Below, piece after piece: positions 1 to 6,115 of a stretch of 7,478 nucleotides of DNA (position 1 is its first letter; each line of letters opens with the position of its first letter). Where the stretch lies: positions 1 through 7,478 of the forward strand of contig JACCXG010000520.1 in NCBI GenBank assembly GCA_013697225.1, in the 5' to 3' direction. Source of the DNA: Acidobacteriota bacterium. GTDB lineage: Bacteria > Acidobacteriota > Vicinamibacteria > Vicinamibacterales > 2-12-FULL-66-21. The notes under the pieces are model-generated. The model saw only the letters and a program-made list of their open reading frames with translations. It was not told the DNA's origin and ran no database searches. The position numbers and the translations under genes are program-made.

Positions 1-740
1 TTGTGACCGGTGCCGGATCCGGCATCGGCGAAGCAGTGGCCCATGCGTTCTGTGGAGCTGGAGCCCTCGTCTATGTGGCCGACCTCGACGAGGCCAACGG
101 GCAACGCGTCGCCGACAGCATCGGCGCAACTGGCGGGCGTTCGCAATTCCTCCGGCTCGACGTCACCAGCGAGGAGGACTGCGCGCGCGCGGCCGGCGTC
201 GTATCAGGGGCCCATGAGGCGCTCGACATCCTGGTGAACAACGCCGGCATCGGGCATGTGGGTACGATCACCACCACGGCGGGCACGGACCTCGACCGCC
301 TGTTTGACGTGAACGTGCGCGGTGTCTTCAACGTCAGCAAGGCCTTCATCGGCCCCATGCTCGCGCGGCGTTCCGGCGCAATCGTCAACATGGCATCGAT
401 AGGAGGGGTGCTGGGGATCCGCGATCGCCTCGCCTACTGCACCACGAAGTCCGCAGTCGTGGGGCTCACCAAGGCCATGGCCATGGATCACGCCACCGAC
501 GGCCTCCGCATCAACTGCGTCTGTCCAGGACGCGTCGAGACGCCGTTTGTCAGCGCGCGCATACGCGAGTATCCCGACCCGGAGGCCGCCTACAGGGAAA
601 TGGCCTCGAGCCAGGCGCTGGGGCGAATGGGCAGACCCGAGGAGGTTGCCGCCGCAGTTCTCTATCTTGCGAGCGACGAGTCAGCCTTCATCACGGGGAC
701 TGCGCTCCTGATCGATGGCGGCTGGAGCATGGGCAAGTAA
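1..740 (+). CDS. Short-chain dehydrogenase/reductase (SDR), 5'-truncated by the window edge
   Basis: Classical SDR of about 245 visible residues that oxidises or reduces an alcohol/ketone with NAD(P). The frame is open to base 1. The visible GTG at 3 encodes the V of the dinucleotide motif TGAGSGIG, which normally lies about 10 residues inside the protein, so the true start is upstream. Counting that Val as 1, I see TGAGSGIG (2-9), an acidic D27 at the end of beta-2 that favours NAD(H), NNAG (79-82), N104, and the catalytic S132-Y145-K149 with the usual 13-residue Ser-Tyr spacing. The C-terminus has the common 'YLASDESAFITGT..IDGGW' block. The region after 'CPGRVETP' with 'DPEAAY' resembles 2-keto-3-deoxy-L-fuconate dehydrogenase and DHRS6-like enzymes. 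That suggests sugar-acid catabolism, but the substrate is inference. A second SDR gene follows 13 nt downstream, probably in the same operon. The SDR call is firm; the substrate is uncertain. Confidence 0.93.
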   Translation, partial: VTGAGSGIGEAVAHAFCGAGALVYVADLDEANGQRVADSIGATGGRSQFLRLDVTSEEDCARAAGVVSGAHEALDILVNNAGIGHVGTITTTAGTDLDRLFDVNVRGVFNVSKAFIGPMLARRSGAIVNMASIGGVLGIRDRLAYCTTKSAVVGLTKAMAMDHATDGLRINCVCPGRVETPFVSARIREYPDPEAAYREMASSQALGRMGRPEEVAAAVLYLASDESAFITGTALLIDGGWSMGK

Positions 741-753
741 CACCCCTCCCCCA

Positions 754-1527
754 ATGGCAGCTCCTCTCACCCTCGACGGACGTTCTGCGCTGGTCACCGG
801 CGGCGGGCGTGGAATCGGCAAGGGCATTGCCCTGGCGCTGGCCGGCGCGGGCTGCCGCGTCGCGATCAATTACTACGTCGAGCCGGAGCTCGCCGAAGCG
901 ACCGTGCAGGAATTGTCTGCGCTCGGCGTGGAGGCATTTGCCGTCGAAGCGGACGTCGGTGTACCCGCTGACGTCCGCGGGATGGTCGACGCTGTCGTGA
1001 AGCGGTTCGGGCGCCTTGACGTCCTGGTGAACAATGCCGGTGTCCAGACATGGACCCCATTCCTCGAGGTGCGCGAAGAGGAGTGGGATCTGGTCATCAG
1101 GACCAACCTGAAAGGATGCTTCCTCTGTACACAGGCTGCCGCCCTGCACATGAAGGATTACGGCGGCGGCGCAATCGTGAACATCGGCTCCGGCTCGAAC
1201 AAGGTGCCTTTCCCCGGGCTCGTGGCCTACACCGCAAGCAAGGGTGGGATCGAGATGCTCACCAAGGTTGCCGCTGTCGAGCTGGCGCCCCACGGCATCC
1301 GGGTGAACTGCGTCGCGCCGGGGGCGGTGGAAGTCGAACGCACGCGGCTGGAGCTGCCGGACTACGCCGGTACCTGGGGCGGCCTCACGCCACTCGGACG
1401 CGTGGGCACACCCGACGATGTGGCGCGCGCCGTTGTGTTTCTCGCGGGGCCGGACTCGTCTTTCGTCACCGGGCAGACCCTGCTCGTGGACGGCGGGCTT
1501 TTCACTCAGCCCCCCTGGCCGCGATAG
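754..1527 (+). CDS. Short-chain dehydrogenase/reductase (SDR), complete
   Basis: Complete 257-residue classical SDR, a normal length for the family. From the ATG at 754: TGGGRGIG cofactor motif (15-22), NNAG (93-96), N118, and catalytic S146, Y159 (YTASK) and K163. The C-terminus has the typical 'FVTGQTLLVDGG' block followed by a short 'LFTQPPWPR' tail. I chose 754 because the protein then begins 'MAAPLTLDGRSALVTGG', a normal SDR N-terminus. An in-frame ATG at 715 would add 13 residues and overlap the upstream SDR by 26 nt. No good Shine-Dalgarno precedes either start. Beta-2 ends in N-Y-Y rather than Asp, so cofactor preference cannot be read as easily as in the first SDR. It is most like glucose/ribitol-dehydrogenase or FabG-type reductases. 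A standalone FabG role is unlikely given the paired SDR context; a partner step in sugar oxidation is plausible inference. Confidence 0.93.
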   Translation: MAAPLTLDGRSALVTGGGRGIGKGIALALAGAGCRVAINYYVEPELAEATVQELSALGVEAFAVEADVGVPADVRGMVDAVVKRFGRLDVLVNNAGVQTWTPFLEVREEEWDLVIRTNLKGCFLCTQAAALHMKDYGGGAIVNIGSGSNKVPFPGLVAYTASKGGIEMLTKVAAVELAPHGIRVNCVAPGAVEVERTRLELPDYAGTWGGLTPLGRVGTPDDVARAVVFLAGPDSSFVTGQTLLVDGGLFTQPPWPR

Positions 1528-1596
1528 GGCCTCCACGTCAACCGTCCACACCAGATCTTCCTCTCGACGGGATTACCCGGACCTCCTGCCGGCAGC

Positions 1597-1602
1597 TACA
1601 AT
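1597..1602 (+). promoter_or_regulatory. Putative -10 box (TACAAT) for the small cysteine-rich protein gene
   Basis: TACAAT matches the bacterial -10 consensus at five of six positions, in otherwise GC-rich sequence. Its 3' end is 6 nt before the ATG at 1609, so transcription would begin at or very near the start codon and the mRNA would be leaderless. No convincing -35 is visible; TTACCC at 1573-1578 with 18-nt spacing is weak. No ribosome binding site lies between box and ATG. The 81-nt gap after the second SDR gene (1528-1608) holds no terminator hairpin that I can see. Confidence 0.45.
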
Positions 1603-1608
1603 GCAGGG

Positions 1609-1905
1609 ATGTGGGTCTCGACGCTTCTCATCGGCCTCGTGCCCGTGCTGCTGCTGAAAGGCTCTCCCACCAGCCGCACGCGCCTCGACGAACCGGACCA
1701 TCTCCGGGTTCGCTGTCCTGTGTGCTCCTGGCAGCCGCGGAAGTCGGACCGCTGGCTCTGCTCCCCTGGCTGCCTTCACCGGTGGAACACGTTTGAAACC
1801 GCCGGGATCTGTCCGGGCTGCACCAGGACGTGGGAGGAGACCGCCTGTCTGCGCTGCGAGGCATGGTCGCGCCACGAGGACTGGTACGTCCACGGCGAGC
1901 GCTGA
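1609..1905 (+). CDS. Small membrane-anchored zinc-ribbon-like protein of unknown function
   Basis: This is a 98-residue protein whose family I cannot name. Residues 2-16 are hydrophobic (WVSTLLIGLVPVLLL), consistent with a single N-terminal membrane anchor. The rest carries eight cysteines in four pairs: C36-x2-C39, C51-x3-C55, C68-x2-C71 and C80-x2-C83. They are interspersed with conserved-looking aromatics ('RWLCSPGCLHRWNTF', 'CPGC...W..T.CLRC', 'H.DWY'). This spacing fits two zinc-binding sites (a double zinc ribbon), and H57, H89 and H95 could also contribute. The soluble part would most simply face the cytoplasm, but topology cannot be proven here. The ATG at 1609 follows a -10-like box by 6 nt with no Shine-Dalgarno. 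The gene ends 19 nt before the amidase gene, so it may be co-transcribed with the envelope operon. The regular Cys pattern and lack of stops argue for a real gene, unlike overlapping shadow frames. Confidence 0.75.
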   Translation: MWVSTLLIGLVPVLLLKGSPTSRTRLDEPDHLRVRCPVCSWQPRKSDRWLCSPGCLHRWNTFETAGICPGCTRTWEETACLRCEAWSRHEDWYVHGER

Positions 1906-1909
1906 CGAG

Positions 1910-1915
1910 TATCAT
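1910..1915 (+). promoter_or_regulatory. Putative -10 box (TATCAT) for the amidase operon
   Basis: TATCAT lies in the 19-nt gap between the cysteine-rich gene and the amidase and matches TATAAT at five of six positions. The expected start of transcription (about 1920-1924) is 1-5 nt before the TTG start at 1925, so the transcript would be almost leaderless. No clear -35 hexamer is visible in the end of the preceding gene. A purine stretch GAAAGA at 1917-1922 could pair weakly with the ribosome but sits only 2 nt from the TTG. Confidence 0.35.
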
Positions 1916-1924
1916 TGAAAGACC

Positions 1925-3460
1925 TTGAACCTGAGACGCCTGAGCCTGCGGAGCGCCGCGACTGCCGCGCTGCTGGCCTGTCTGGCCGCTGCGCCCGCGA
2001 TGCAGGCTCCGCCTCCGGCCCCGTACACCGTTCTGCTCCCGGAAGGGCGGCAGCCGCTTGCCGTACGCGTGATCGGCGGTCAGGAGATGTTTGCGCTCGA
2101 CGAGCTGGCTAAGCTGTTCGACCTGACCGTTCGTGAGGACACGCTGGCCGGCGGACTGGCCATCTCGACGAAGACGCAGACGATCGCACTCACACCCGGA
2201 CAGGGGCTGGCATCCGTCGGCGGCCGCGTCATCTCGCTTCCGGCGCCACCAGCCCGCGACGGGCGCGCCTGGTTCGTTCCAGTGGATTTCGTGCCGCGCG
2301 CCCTGGGTCCGGCACTGGGCACCAGGCTCGAGCTCCGGCGTCCTTCACGACTCATCATCGGCGGAGACCTGCGTGTGCCGCGCATTGCCACACAAGCGGA
2401 CCCGCAGCCGGCCGGCCTCCGCCTGACTTTCAACGTGGCCCCGGCGACGCCCCACACCGTCACCCAGGAAGGGAGCCGGCTTGTCGTCAAGTTCGACGCG
2501 CACGCGCTGGATGCCAATTTGCCAGCGTCCCCTTCACCCGAGCTCGTCCCGTCCATCCGCGCGGCAGAGACAGGCGCCGGCATCGAGATCGACCTCGGAC
2601 CTCGCTTCGCTTCCTTCCGCGCTGCCGATGCACCGGGCGATCGTGGCGCCGGACGCATTGTCCTCGACCTCGTAGCGGCCGGAGAGACAACGGCGGCCAA
2701 GCCGGTGCCCGAGCCGGCTGTTGATCCTCCACCGCTCCTCGAGCTGACCCCTGTGACCGGTCTCCGCACGATCGTGATTGATGCCGGCCACGGCGGCGAT
2801 GAGCACGGCGCACGGGGTCCGCAGGGGACGCTTGAAAAGGACGTGACGCTGGCAGTCGCCCGGCGGCTGAAGGGGGCGATCGAAGCACGTCTTGGCGCAC
2901 GGGTGATCCTCACTCGCGACGGGGATCAGACCGTGGGCCTTGACGAGCGGGCGGCTGTCGCCAACAACAACAAGGCCGATCTCTTCCTCAGCCTTCATGC
3001 AAACGCGTCGGCACGGCCGGCAGCCTCGGGCGCGGAGGTCTTCTATCTCAGCCTGGCGGATTATGGTGAGGAGGCACAGCGGGCGGCACAATCCAGCGTG
3101 CCGGTTCCGGTGCTCGGGGGAGGCGTGCGCGACATCGAGGTGATCCGCTGGGAGATGGCACAGGCGCGTCACATCGACGAGTCCGCGAAGTTTGCCGGTC
3201 TTGTCGAGGGGGCCCTCCGGGAGCGTGTGCCCATGAGCGTCCGTGCGCTTCAGCAGGCGCCGTTCCGGGTGCTCGTCGGCGCCAACATGCCGGCGGTGCT
3301 GGTCGAAATGGGCTTCATCTCCAACCCTGAACAGGAAAAGCAACTCGCCTCGGAGGCCTTCCAGGGCTCGCTCGTACAGGCCCTGCTGGACAGCCTGGTG
3401 CGGTTCCGCGATACCCGCGGCGGGCAGGAGCCGCTCCTTCCGGCAGGTATCGGGAACTGA
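1925..3460 (+). CDS. Exported N-acetylmuramoyl-L-alanine amidase (Amidase_3)
   Basis: Zinc hydrolase of 511 residues that cuts the MurNAc-L-Ala bond of peptidoglycan in the periplasm. The TTG start gives a clear signal peptide ('MNLRRLSLRS', then a hydrophobic stretch to about residue 23 and Ala-rich 'AAPAMQA'); the next ATG would destroy it. Residues about 34-130 look like a copper-amine-oxidase-N/stalk-type region ('FALDELAKLFDLTV'). Residues about 150-252 resemble an AMIN-like beta domain used for envelope targeting. A Pro-rich linker (about 253-278) leads to the catalytic domain (about 280-500). There I see 'IVIDAGHGG' with H289, 'LEKD' with E304, 'LFLSLHANA' with H358, and 'VEMGF' with E461: the three zinc ligands and the catalytic Glu, all present. 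It heads a tight operon with the GerMN protein 2 nt downstream. The catalytic call is firm; the N-terminal domain names are from sequence resemblance. Confidence 0.93.
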   Translation: MNLRRLSLRSAATAALLACLAAAPAMQAPPPAPYTVLLPEGRQPLAVRVIGGQEMFALDELAKLFDLTVREDTLAGGLAISTKTQTIALTPGQGLASVGGRVISLPAPPARDGRAWFVPVDFVPRALGPALGTRLELRRPSRLIIGGDLRVPRIATQADPQPAGLRLTFNVAPATPHTVTQEGSRLVVKFDAHALDANLPASPSPELVPSIRAAETGAGIEIDLGPRFASFRAADAPGDRGAGRIVLDLVAAGETTAAKPVPEPAVDPPPLLELTPVTGLRTIVIDAGHGGDEHGARGPQGTLEKDVTLAVARRLKGAIEARLGARVILTRDGDQTVGLDERAAVANNNKADLFLSLHANASARPAASGAEVFYLSLADYGEEAQRAAQSSVPVPVLGGGVRDIEVIRWEMAQARHIDESAKFAGLVEGALRERVPMSVRALQQAPFRVLVGANMPAVLVEMGFISNPEQEKQLASEAFQGSLVQALLDSLVRFRDTRGGQEPLLPAGIGN

Positions 3461-3462
3461 CG

Positions 3463-4044
3463 ATGCGGCGCGTGCTCCCCGTCGCGGCGATCGCGGCCGT
3501 TGCGCTCATCGGCGCATGGCTGCTGTTCATCGCCCTGCCACGCTGGTACGCCGAGGAACCAGCCGCGGATCCCCCCGTCACATCCGCCCCCGCCGCCGGC
3601 GCAGAGCGGAAGATCACGGCAACGCTGTACTTCATCTCGGAAGACGGCATGTCCCTCGTCGGTGTGCAGCAGGAGGTCCCATTCGGCGAGCCTGTCATCG
3701 AGCAGGCGCGCCGGATCGTCGAAGCGCAGCTTGGTCCTGCTCCCGACCCTCTCGCGGCTGCCATCCCCGCCGGCACGACGTTGCGCGGACTCTACGTGAC
3801 GGACCGCGGTGATGCCTATGTGGATCTGAGCGAGGAGGCGCGCACCAGGCATGGCGGAGGCGCCCTCGACGAGCTGTTCACGATTTTTGCGATCGTGGAC
3901 GCCGTGACGGTGAATCTACCCGCAATCGCCCGCGTGCAGATCCTCGTGAACGGCCGTGAGGTGGATACGCTTGCAGGGCACGTCGATCTGCGCCACCCGC
4001 TCGAGAAGAACCTCACCTGGGTGAAGACGGAAAAGGACGAGTGA
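3463..4044 (+). CDS. Membrane-anchored GerMN-domain protein
   Basis: This protein has 193 residues. An N-terminal membrane segment (about 5-27, 'VLPVAAIAAVALIGAWLLFIAL') is followed by a short Pro/Ala-rich linker and one GerMN-type domain (about 49-185). The domain shows the features I associate with the family: 'ATLYFISEDG', the long helix 'PVIEQARRIVEAQL', 'GLYVTDRGDAYVDLSEE', 'FAIVDAVTVNLPAIARVQILVNG' and 'GHVDLRHPL'. In Bacillus, GerM acts at the spore envelope. Single-domain homologues in Gram-negative bacteria are of unknown biochemical role, and no catalytic residues are known. Here it lies between a peptidoglycan amidase (2-nt gap) and rph (1-nt overlap), so a partner or regulator of cell-wall hydrolysis at the inner membrane is a reasonable inference. 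Nothing in the sequence suggests sporulation. Confidence 0.88.
   Translation: MRRVLPVAAIAAVALIGAWLLFIALPRWYAEEPAADPPVTSAPAAGAERKITATLYFISEDGMSLVGVQQEVPFGEPVIEQARRIVEAQLGPAPDPLAAAIPAGTTLRGLYVTDRGDAYVDLSEEARTRHGGGALDELFTIFAIVDAVTVNLPAIARVQILVNGREVDTLAGHVDLRHPLEKNLTWVKTEKDE
4032..4037 (+). promoter_or_regulatory. Ribosome binding site deciding the rph start
   Basis: AAAGGA lies in the last codons of the GerMN gene. It is 6 nt before the ATG at 4044 and only 3 nt before the GTG at 4041. The spacing favours ATG 4044, whose A is the last base of the upstream TGA stop. Confidence 0.55.
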
Positions 4045-4775
4045 TGACGACGACGAGAGTGGACGGGCGGACGGCTGATCAGTTGCGTGAGACGCGCATC
4101 ACACCGGGATTCCTGATACACGCGGAAGGTTCCGCGCTCATCGAGGTGGGACGCACGCGCGTGATCTGCACGGCAAGCGTGGAGGATCGGGTCCCGCCGT
4201 TCCTGAGAAACACCGGGAAAGGCTGGGTGACGGCGGAATACGGCATGCTCCCGCGCGCCACCTCCACGCGCACCCAGCGGGAAGCCAGCGCGGGCAAGGT
4301 CGGCGGACGCACGCAGGAGATCCAGCGCCTGATCGGGCGCGCGCTTCGATCGGTCACGCGGCTGCCGGAGCTGGGTGAGCGCACCGTCTGGGTGGACTGC
4401 GACGTCATTCAGGCGGACGGCGGCACGCGTACCGCATCGATCACCGGCGGTTTCGTGGCGCTGGCGCTCGCGGTGCGGCGGCTGCGCGAGTCCGGCGCGA
4501 TTCGCACCTTTCCACTCCAGGACCACGTTGCCGCCACAAGCGTCGGCATCGTCAGCGGCACACCAATGCTCGATCTGGCGTACGAGGAGGACTCACGCGC
4601 AGAGGTGGACATGAACGTCGTGAAAACCGGTGACGGCCGCTTCGTGGAAGTCCAGGGCACCGCCGAGGGGCCTCCGTTCGAACGCGCCGCGCTCGACAGC
4701 CTTATCGCGCTGGCGGATGCCGGCATCCGGGAACTCGTCGAGATGCAGCGTGCAATCACCGGCCCGCTGAAGTGA
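4044..4775 (+). CDS. rph: Ribonuclease PH
   Basis: RNase PH is a phosphate-dependent 3'-5' exoribonuclease that trims tRNA 3' ends in the cytoplasm as a hexameric ring. At 243 residues it is close to the usual 237-240. Family motifs are intact: 'RVDGR..DQLR' at the N-terminus, 'TASVEDRVPPFL', 'GWVTAEYGMLPRAT' (61-73), 'GGRTQEIQRLIGR' (87-99), and the phosphate-binding 'GGTRTASITGG' (126-136, with T128 and R129). Also intact are 'YEEDSRAEVDMNVV' with D183 and D189 (catalytic/metal region) and 'EVQGTAEG' near the C-terminus. The ATG at 4044 is preferred because of the Shine-Dalgarno spacing; a GTG directly before it (4041) would add one residue. The start overlaps the stop of the GerMN gene by 1 nt (TGATG), and the end overlaps rdgB by 4 nt, so translational coupling is likely. 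Confidence 0.97.
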   Translation: MTTTRVDGRTADQLRETRITPGFLIHAEGSALIEVGRTRVICTASVEDRVPPFLRNTGKGWVTAEYGMLPRATSTRTQREASAGKVGGRTQEIQRLIGRALRSVTRLPELGERTVWVDCDVIQADGGTRTASITGGFVALALAVRRLRESGAIRTFPLQDHVAATSVGIVSGTPMLDLAYEEDSRAEVDMNVVKTGDGRFVEVQGTAEGPPFERAALDSLIALADAGIRELVEMQRAITGPLK

Positions 4776-5362
4776 AGATCCTCGTCGCCACGACGAATCC
4801 CGGGAAGCTAAGGGAGATTGAGCAGATTCTGGCGGGCCCATCGATTCATCTCGTCGCGCTCTCCGAGGTTCCCCCGGGTCCCGAGCCGGAGGAGACCGGC
4901 AACACATTCGCGGAGAACGCGCGGCTGAAGGCGCTCTACTATGCAGCGGCCACCGGGCTGCCGAGCGTTGCCGATGATTCGGGGCTCGAGATCGATGCGC
5001 TCGGAAAAGCGCCCGGCGTCCACTCTGCCCGCTGGCACGGGACCGATTACGCTGTGAAGTTCCGCAGGATTTACGAAGGGCTTGCTGAGCGTGGAGTCTC
5101 CCGCAGCCCCGCACGCTTCGTCGCGGCGGTCGCGCTTGCCGACGGGGACCGGATCCTCTTCGAGACCGAAGGCGTTGTGGAAGGAGAGATTGCGCCAGAG
5201 CCACGGGGGTCCGGCGGCTTCGGATACGACCCGATCTTCTTCTACCCGCCGCTGGGCTGTACGCTGGCCGAAGTCACTGGCGAGGCGAAAGCCGCCGTCA
5301 GCCACCGTGGCGCCGCGTTCCGGGGGCTGAGGGAGTACCTGCTCGGATCAACTCCCAAATAG
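4772..5362 (+). CDS. rdgB: XTP/dITP diphosphatase (RdgB/HAM1 family)
   Basis: House-cleaning pyrophosphatase that hydrolyses non-canonical purine triphosphates (dITP, XTP, ITP) to monophosphate and pyrophosphate, keeping them out of DNA and RNA. It has 196 residues, the family's normal length. Visible motifs: 'ATTNPGKLREI' (6-16, substrate-binding T8/N9/K12), E41, 'ADDSGLEIDAL' (67-77) with the conserved D69, 'PGVHSARW', 'GFGYDP' (149-154), and 'KAAVSHRG' with K173, H178 and R179. The GTG start at 4772 is part of a GTGA overlap with the rph stop. No independent Shine-Dalgarno is evident, consistent with coupling to rph. The 3' end overlaps the convergent esterase gene by 15 bp, so there is no room for a dedicated intergenic terminator. 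Confidence 0.97.
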   Translation: MKILVATTNPGKLREIEQILAGPSIHLVALSEVPPGPEPEETGNTFAENARLKALYYAAATGLPSVADDSGLEIDALGKAPGVHSARWHGTDYAVKFRRIYEGLAERGVSRSPARFVAAVALADGDRILFETEGVVEGEIAPEPRGSGGFGYDPIFFYPPLGCTLAEVTGEAKAAVSHRGAAFRGLREYLLGSTPK

Positions 5363-6058
5363 AAAGGAGAGGGCTTCCGGCAACCTGGCCGCCCAGGCAT
5401 CCTCCGAGTGCGTTGCGCCTTCGCGGACGACGACCTTCAGCCGTCGGGGGCCGAGGCCGGCGCGGCGTAGAGCCTCTTCCAGGCTGAGCACGTCCGCGAC
5501 CGCGTCGCGGTCAACTTCCTCGCGCCCGGTCTCGCTGGTGCCCACACCCAGGTAGATGCGAGAGGGCCAGCGTGCTGCGCGGCGGGCCCGGCGCACCAGG
5601 TAGCGGTCCCCGACGTACAGCGATGGACTCTCGATGAGGAGCCGTCCGAAGATGCCCGGATGCTCCAGCACCGTCATCAGCGCCGCAACGCCGCCGTAGG
5701 ACGACCCGCCACACGCGCGTGCGGACGTCCGACGCAGTACGGGGTAGGTGCGCTCGATGAACGGGACCACCTCCCGCGTGACGAACTCGGCATACTGCCG
5801 GCCGAGCGGCCGCCGGGCCTCGGGATTCCTGTCGTCGGCAACCGGCAGGTACTCACGCGACCGCCGTTCCCCGCCATGATCGATTCCGACAACGAGGACA
5901 GGGGGAATCGCTCCCTGCCGCACGAGCGCATGCACCGTCTCGGTCACCCGCCAGGTCCCCCCGGCAAACGCGCGTGCCGGGTCGAACAGGTTCTGCCCGT
6001 CGTTCAGGTAGAGCACCGGCAGGGCCGCAGCACCGCCCCCGCCCCTTGGCCGCAGCAC
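5348..6058 (-). CDS. Esterase-family alpha/beta hydrolase (start codon uncertain)
   Basis: At least 236 residues with the putative-esterase (esterase D/enterochelin-esterase-like) fold. I see 'PVLYLNDGQNLFDP' (14-27), 'VVGIDHGGERRSREYLP' (56-72), the nucleophile elbow 'GGSSYGG' with S120 in G-x-S-x-G, 'IFGRLLIESPSLYVGD', and a C-terminal 'EGATHSEDAW' with the probable catalytic H217. The acidic triad member is not certain (E176 or a nearby Asp). There is no obvious signal peptide, so a cytoplasmic enzyme is the simplest reading; the substrate is unknown. GTG 6058 is only the first standard start. Family-like sequence continues upstream in the same frame ('DVHHLESTRLRTSRRLT'), yet no ATG, GTG or TTG occurs there before the barrel gene's TAG at 6155-6157. 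A CTG at 6110-6112 is a candidate start (254 residues). The gene follows the barrel gene on the same strand and converges on rdgB. Confidence 0.85.
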   Translation of the reverse strand: MLRPRGGGGAAALPVLYLNDGQNLFDPARAFAGGTWRVTETVHALVRQGAIPPVLVVGIDHGGERRSREYLPVADDRNPEARRPLGRQYAEFVTREVVPFIERTYPVLRRTSARACGGSSYGGVAALMTVLEHPGIFGRLLIESPSLYVGDRYLVRRARRAARWPSRIYLGVGTSETGREEVDRDAVADVLSLEEALRRAGLGPRRLKVVVREGATHSEDAWAARLPEALSFLFGS

Positions 6059-6112
6059 CGTCAGCCGGCGTGACGTGCGGAGACGCGTGCTCTCCAGATG
6101 GTGAACGTCCAG
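6059..6112 (-). other. Probable N-terminal coding extension of the esterase gene
   Basis: Read on the minus strand in the esterase frame, these 54 bases encode LDVHHLESTRLRTSRRLT. This looks like the amphipathic first beta strands expected just before 'VLRP...PVLYLNDG' in this family. The extension starts at a CTG codon. A purine-rich stretch with Shine-Dalgarno-like AGAAGGG lies about 7 nt before that CTG. Treating the CTG as the initiator is inference. Confidence 0.45.
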
Positions 6113-6115
6113 GCC

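Noticed and set aside
12..23. Perfect 12-bp palindrome GCCGGATCCGGC
   Set aside because: It lies inside the Gly-rich cofactor-binding motif of the first SDR and is explained by its codons; there is no second copy or operator context.
691..1551. Long minus-strand open frame (286 codons) opposite the second SDR gene
   Set aside because: It is a GC-rich shadow of the SDR gene: the plus-strand frame has every SDR motif and the minus product has no recognisable domain.
1528..1608. Intergenic 81 bp searched for a terminator or small RNA
   Set aside because: No stem-loop followed by a T run was visible; only the -10-like box at its end is supported.
1050..1796. Plus-strand frame of 248 codons spanning the second SDR and the cysteine-rich gene
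   Set aside because: It is a frame-shifted shadow of the SDR; the part over 1609-1796 lacks the regular cysteine pattern seen in the chosen frame.
2080..3343. Minus-strand open frames of 277 and 269 codons opposite the amidase
   Set aside because: Both overlap the well-supported amidase and have biased Arg/Ser/Pro or low-complexity composition with no motifs.
3250..4526. Minus-strand frames of 200 and 236 codons opposite the amidase end, GerMN protein and rph
   Set aside because: They are antisense shadows of three convincing genes and show no domain signals.
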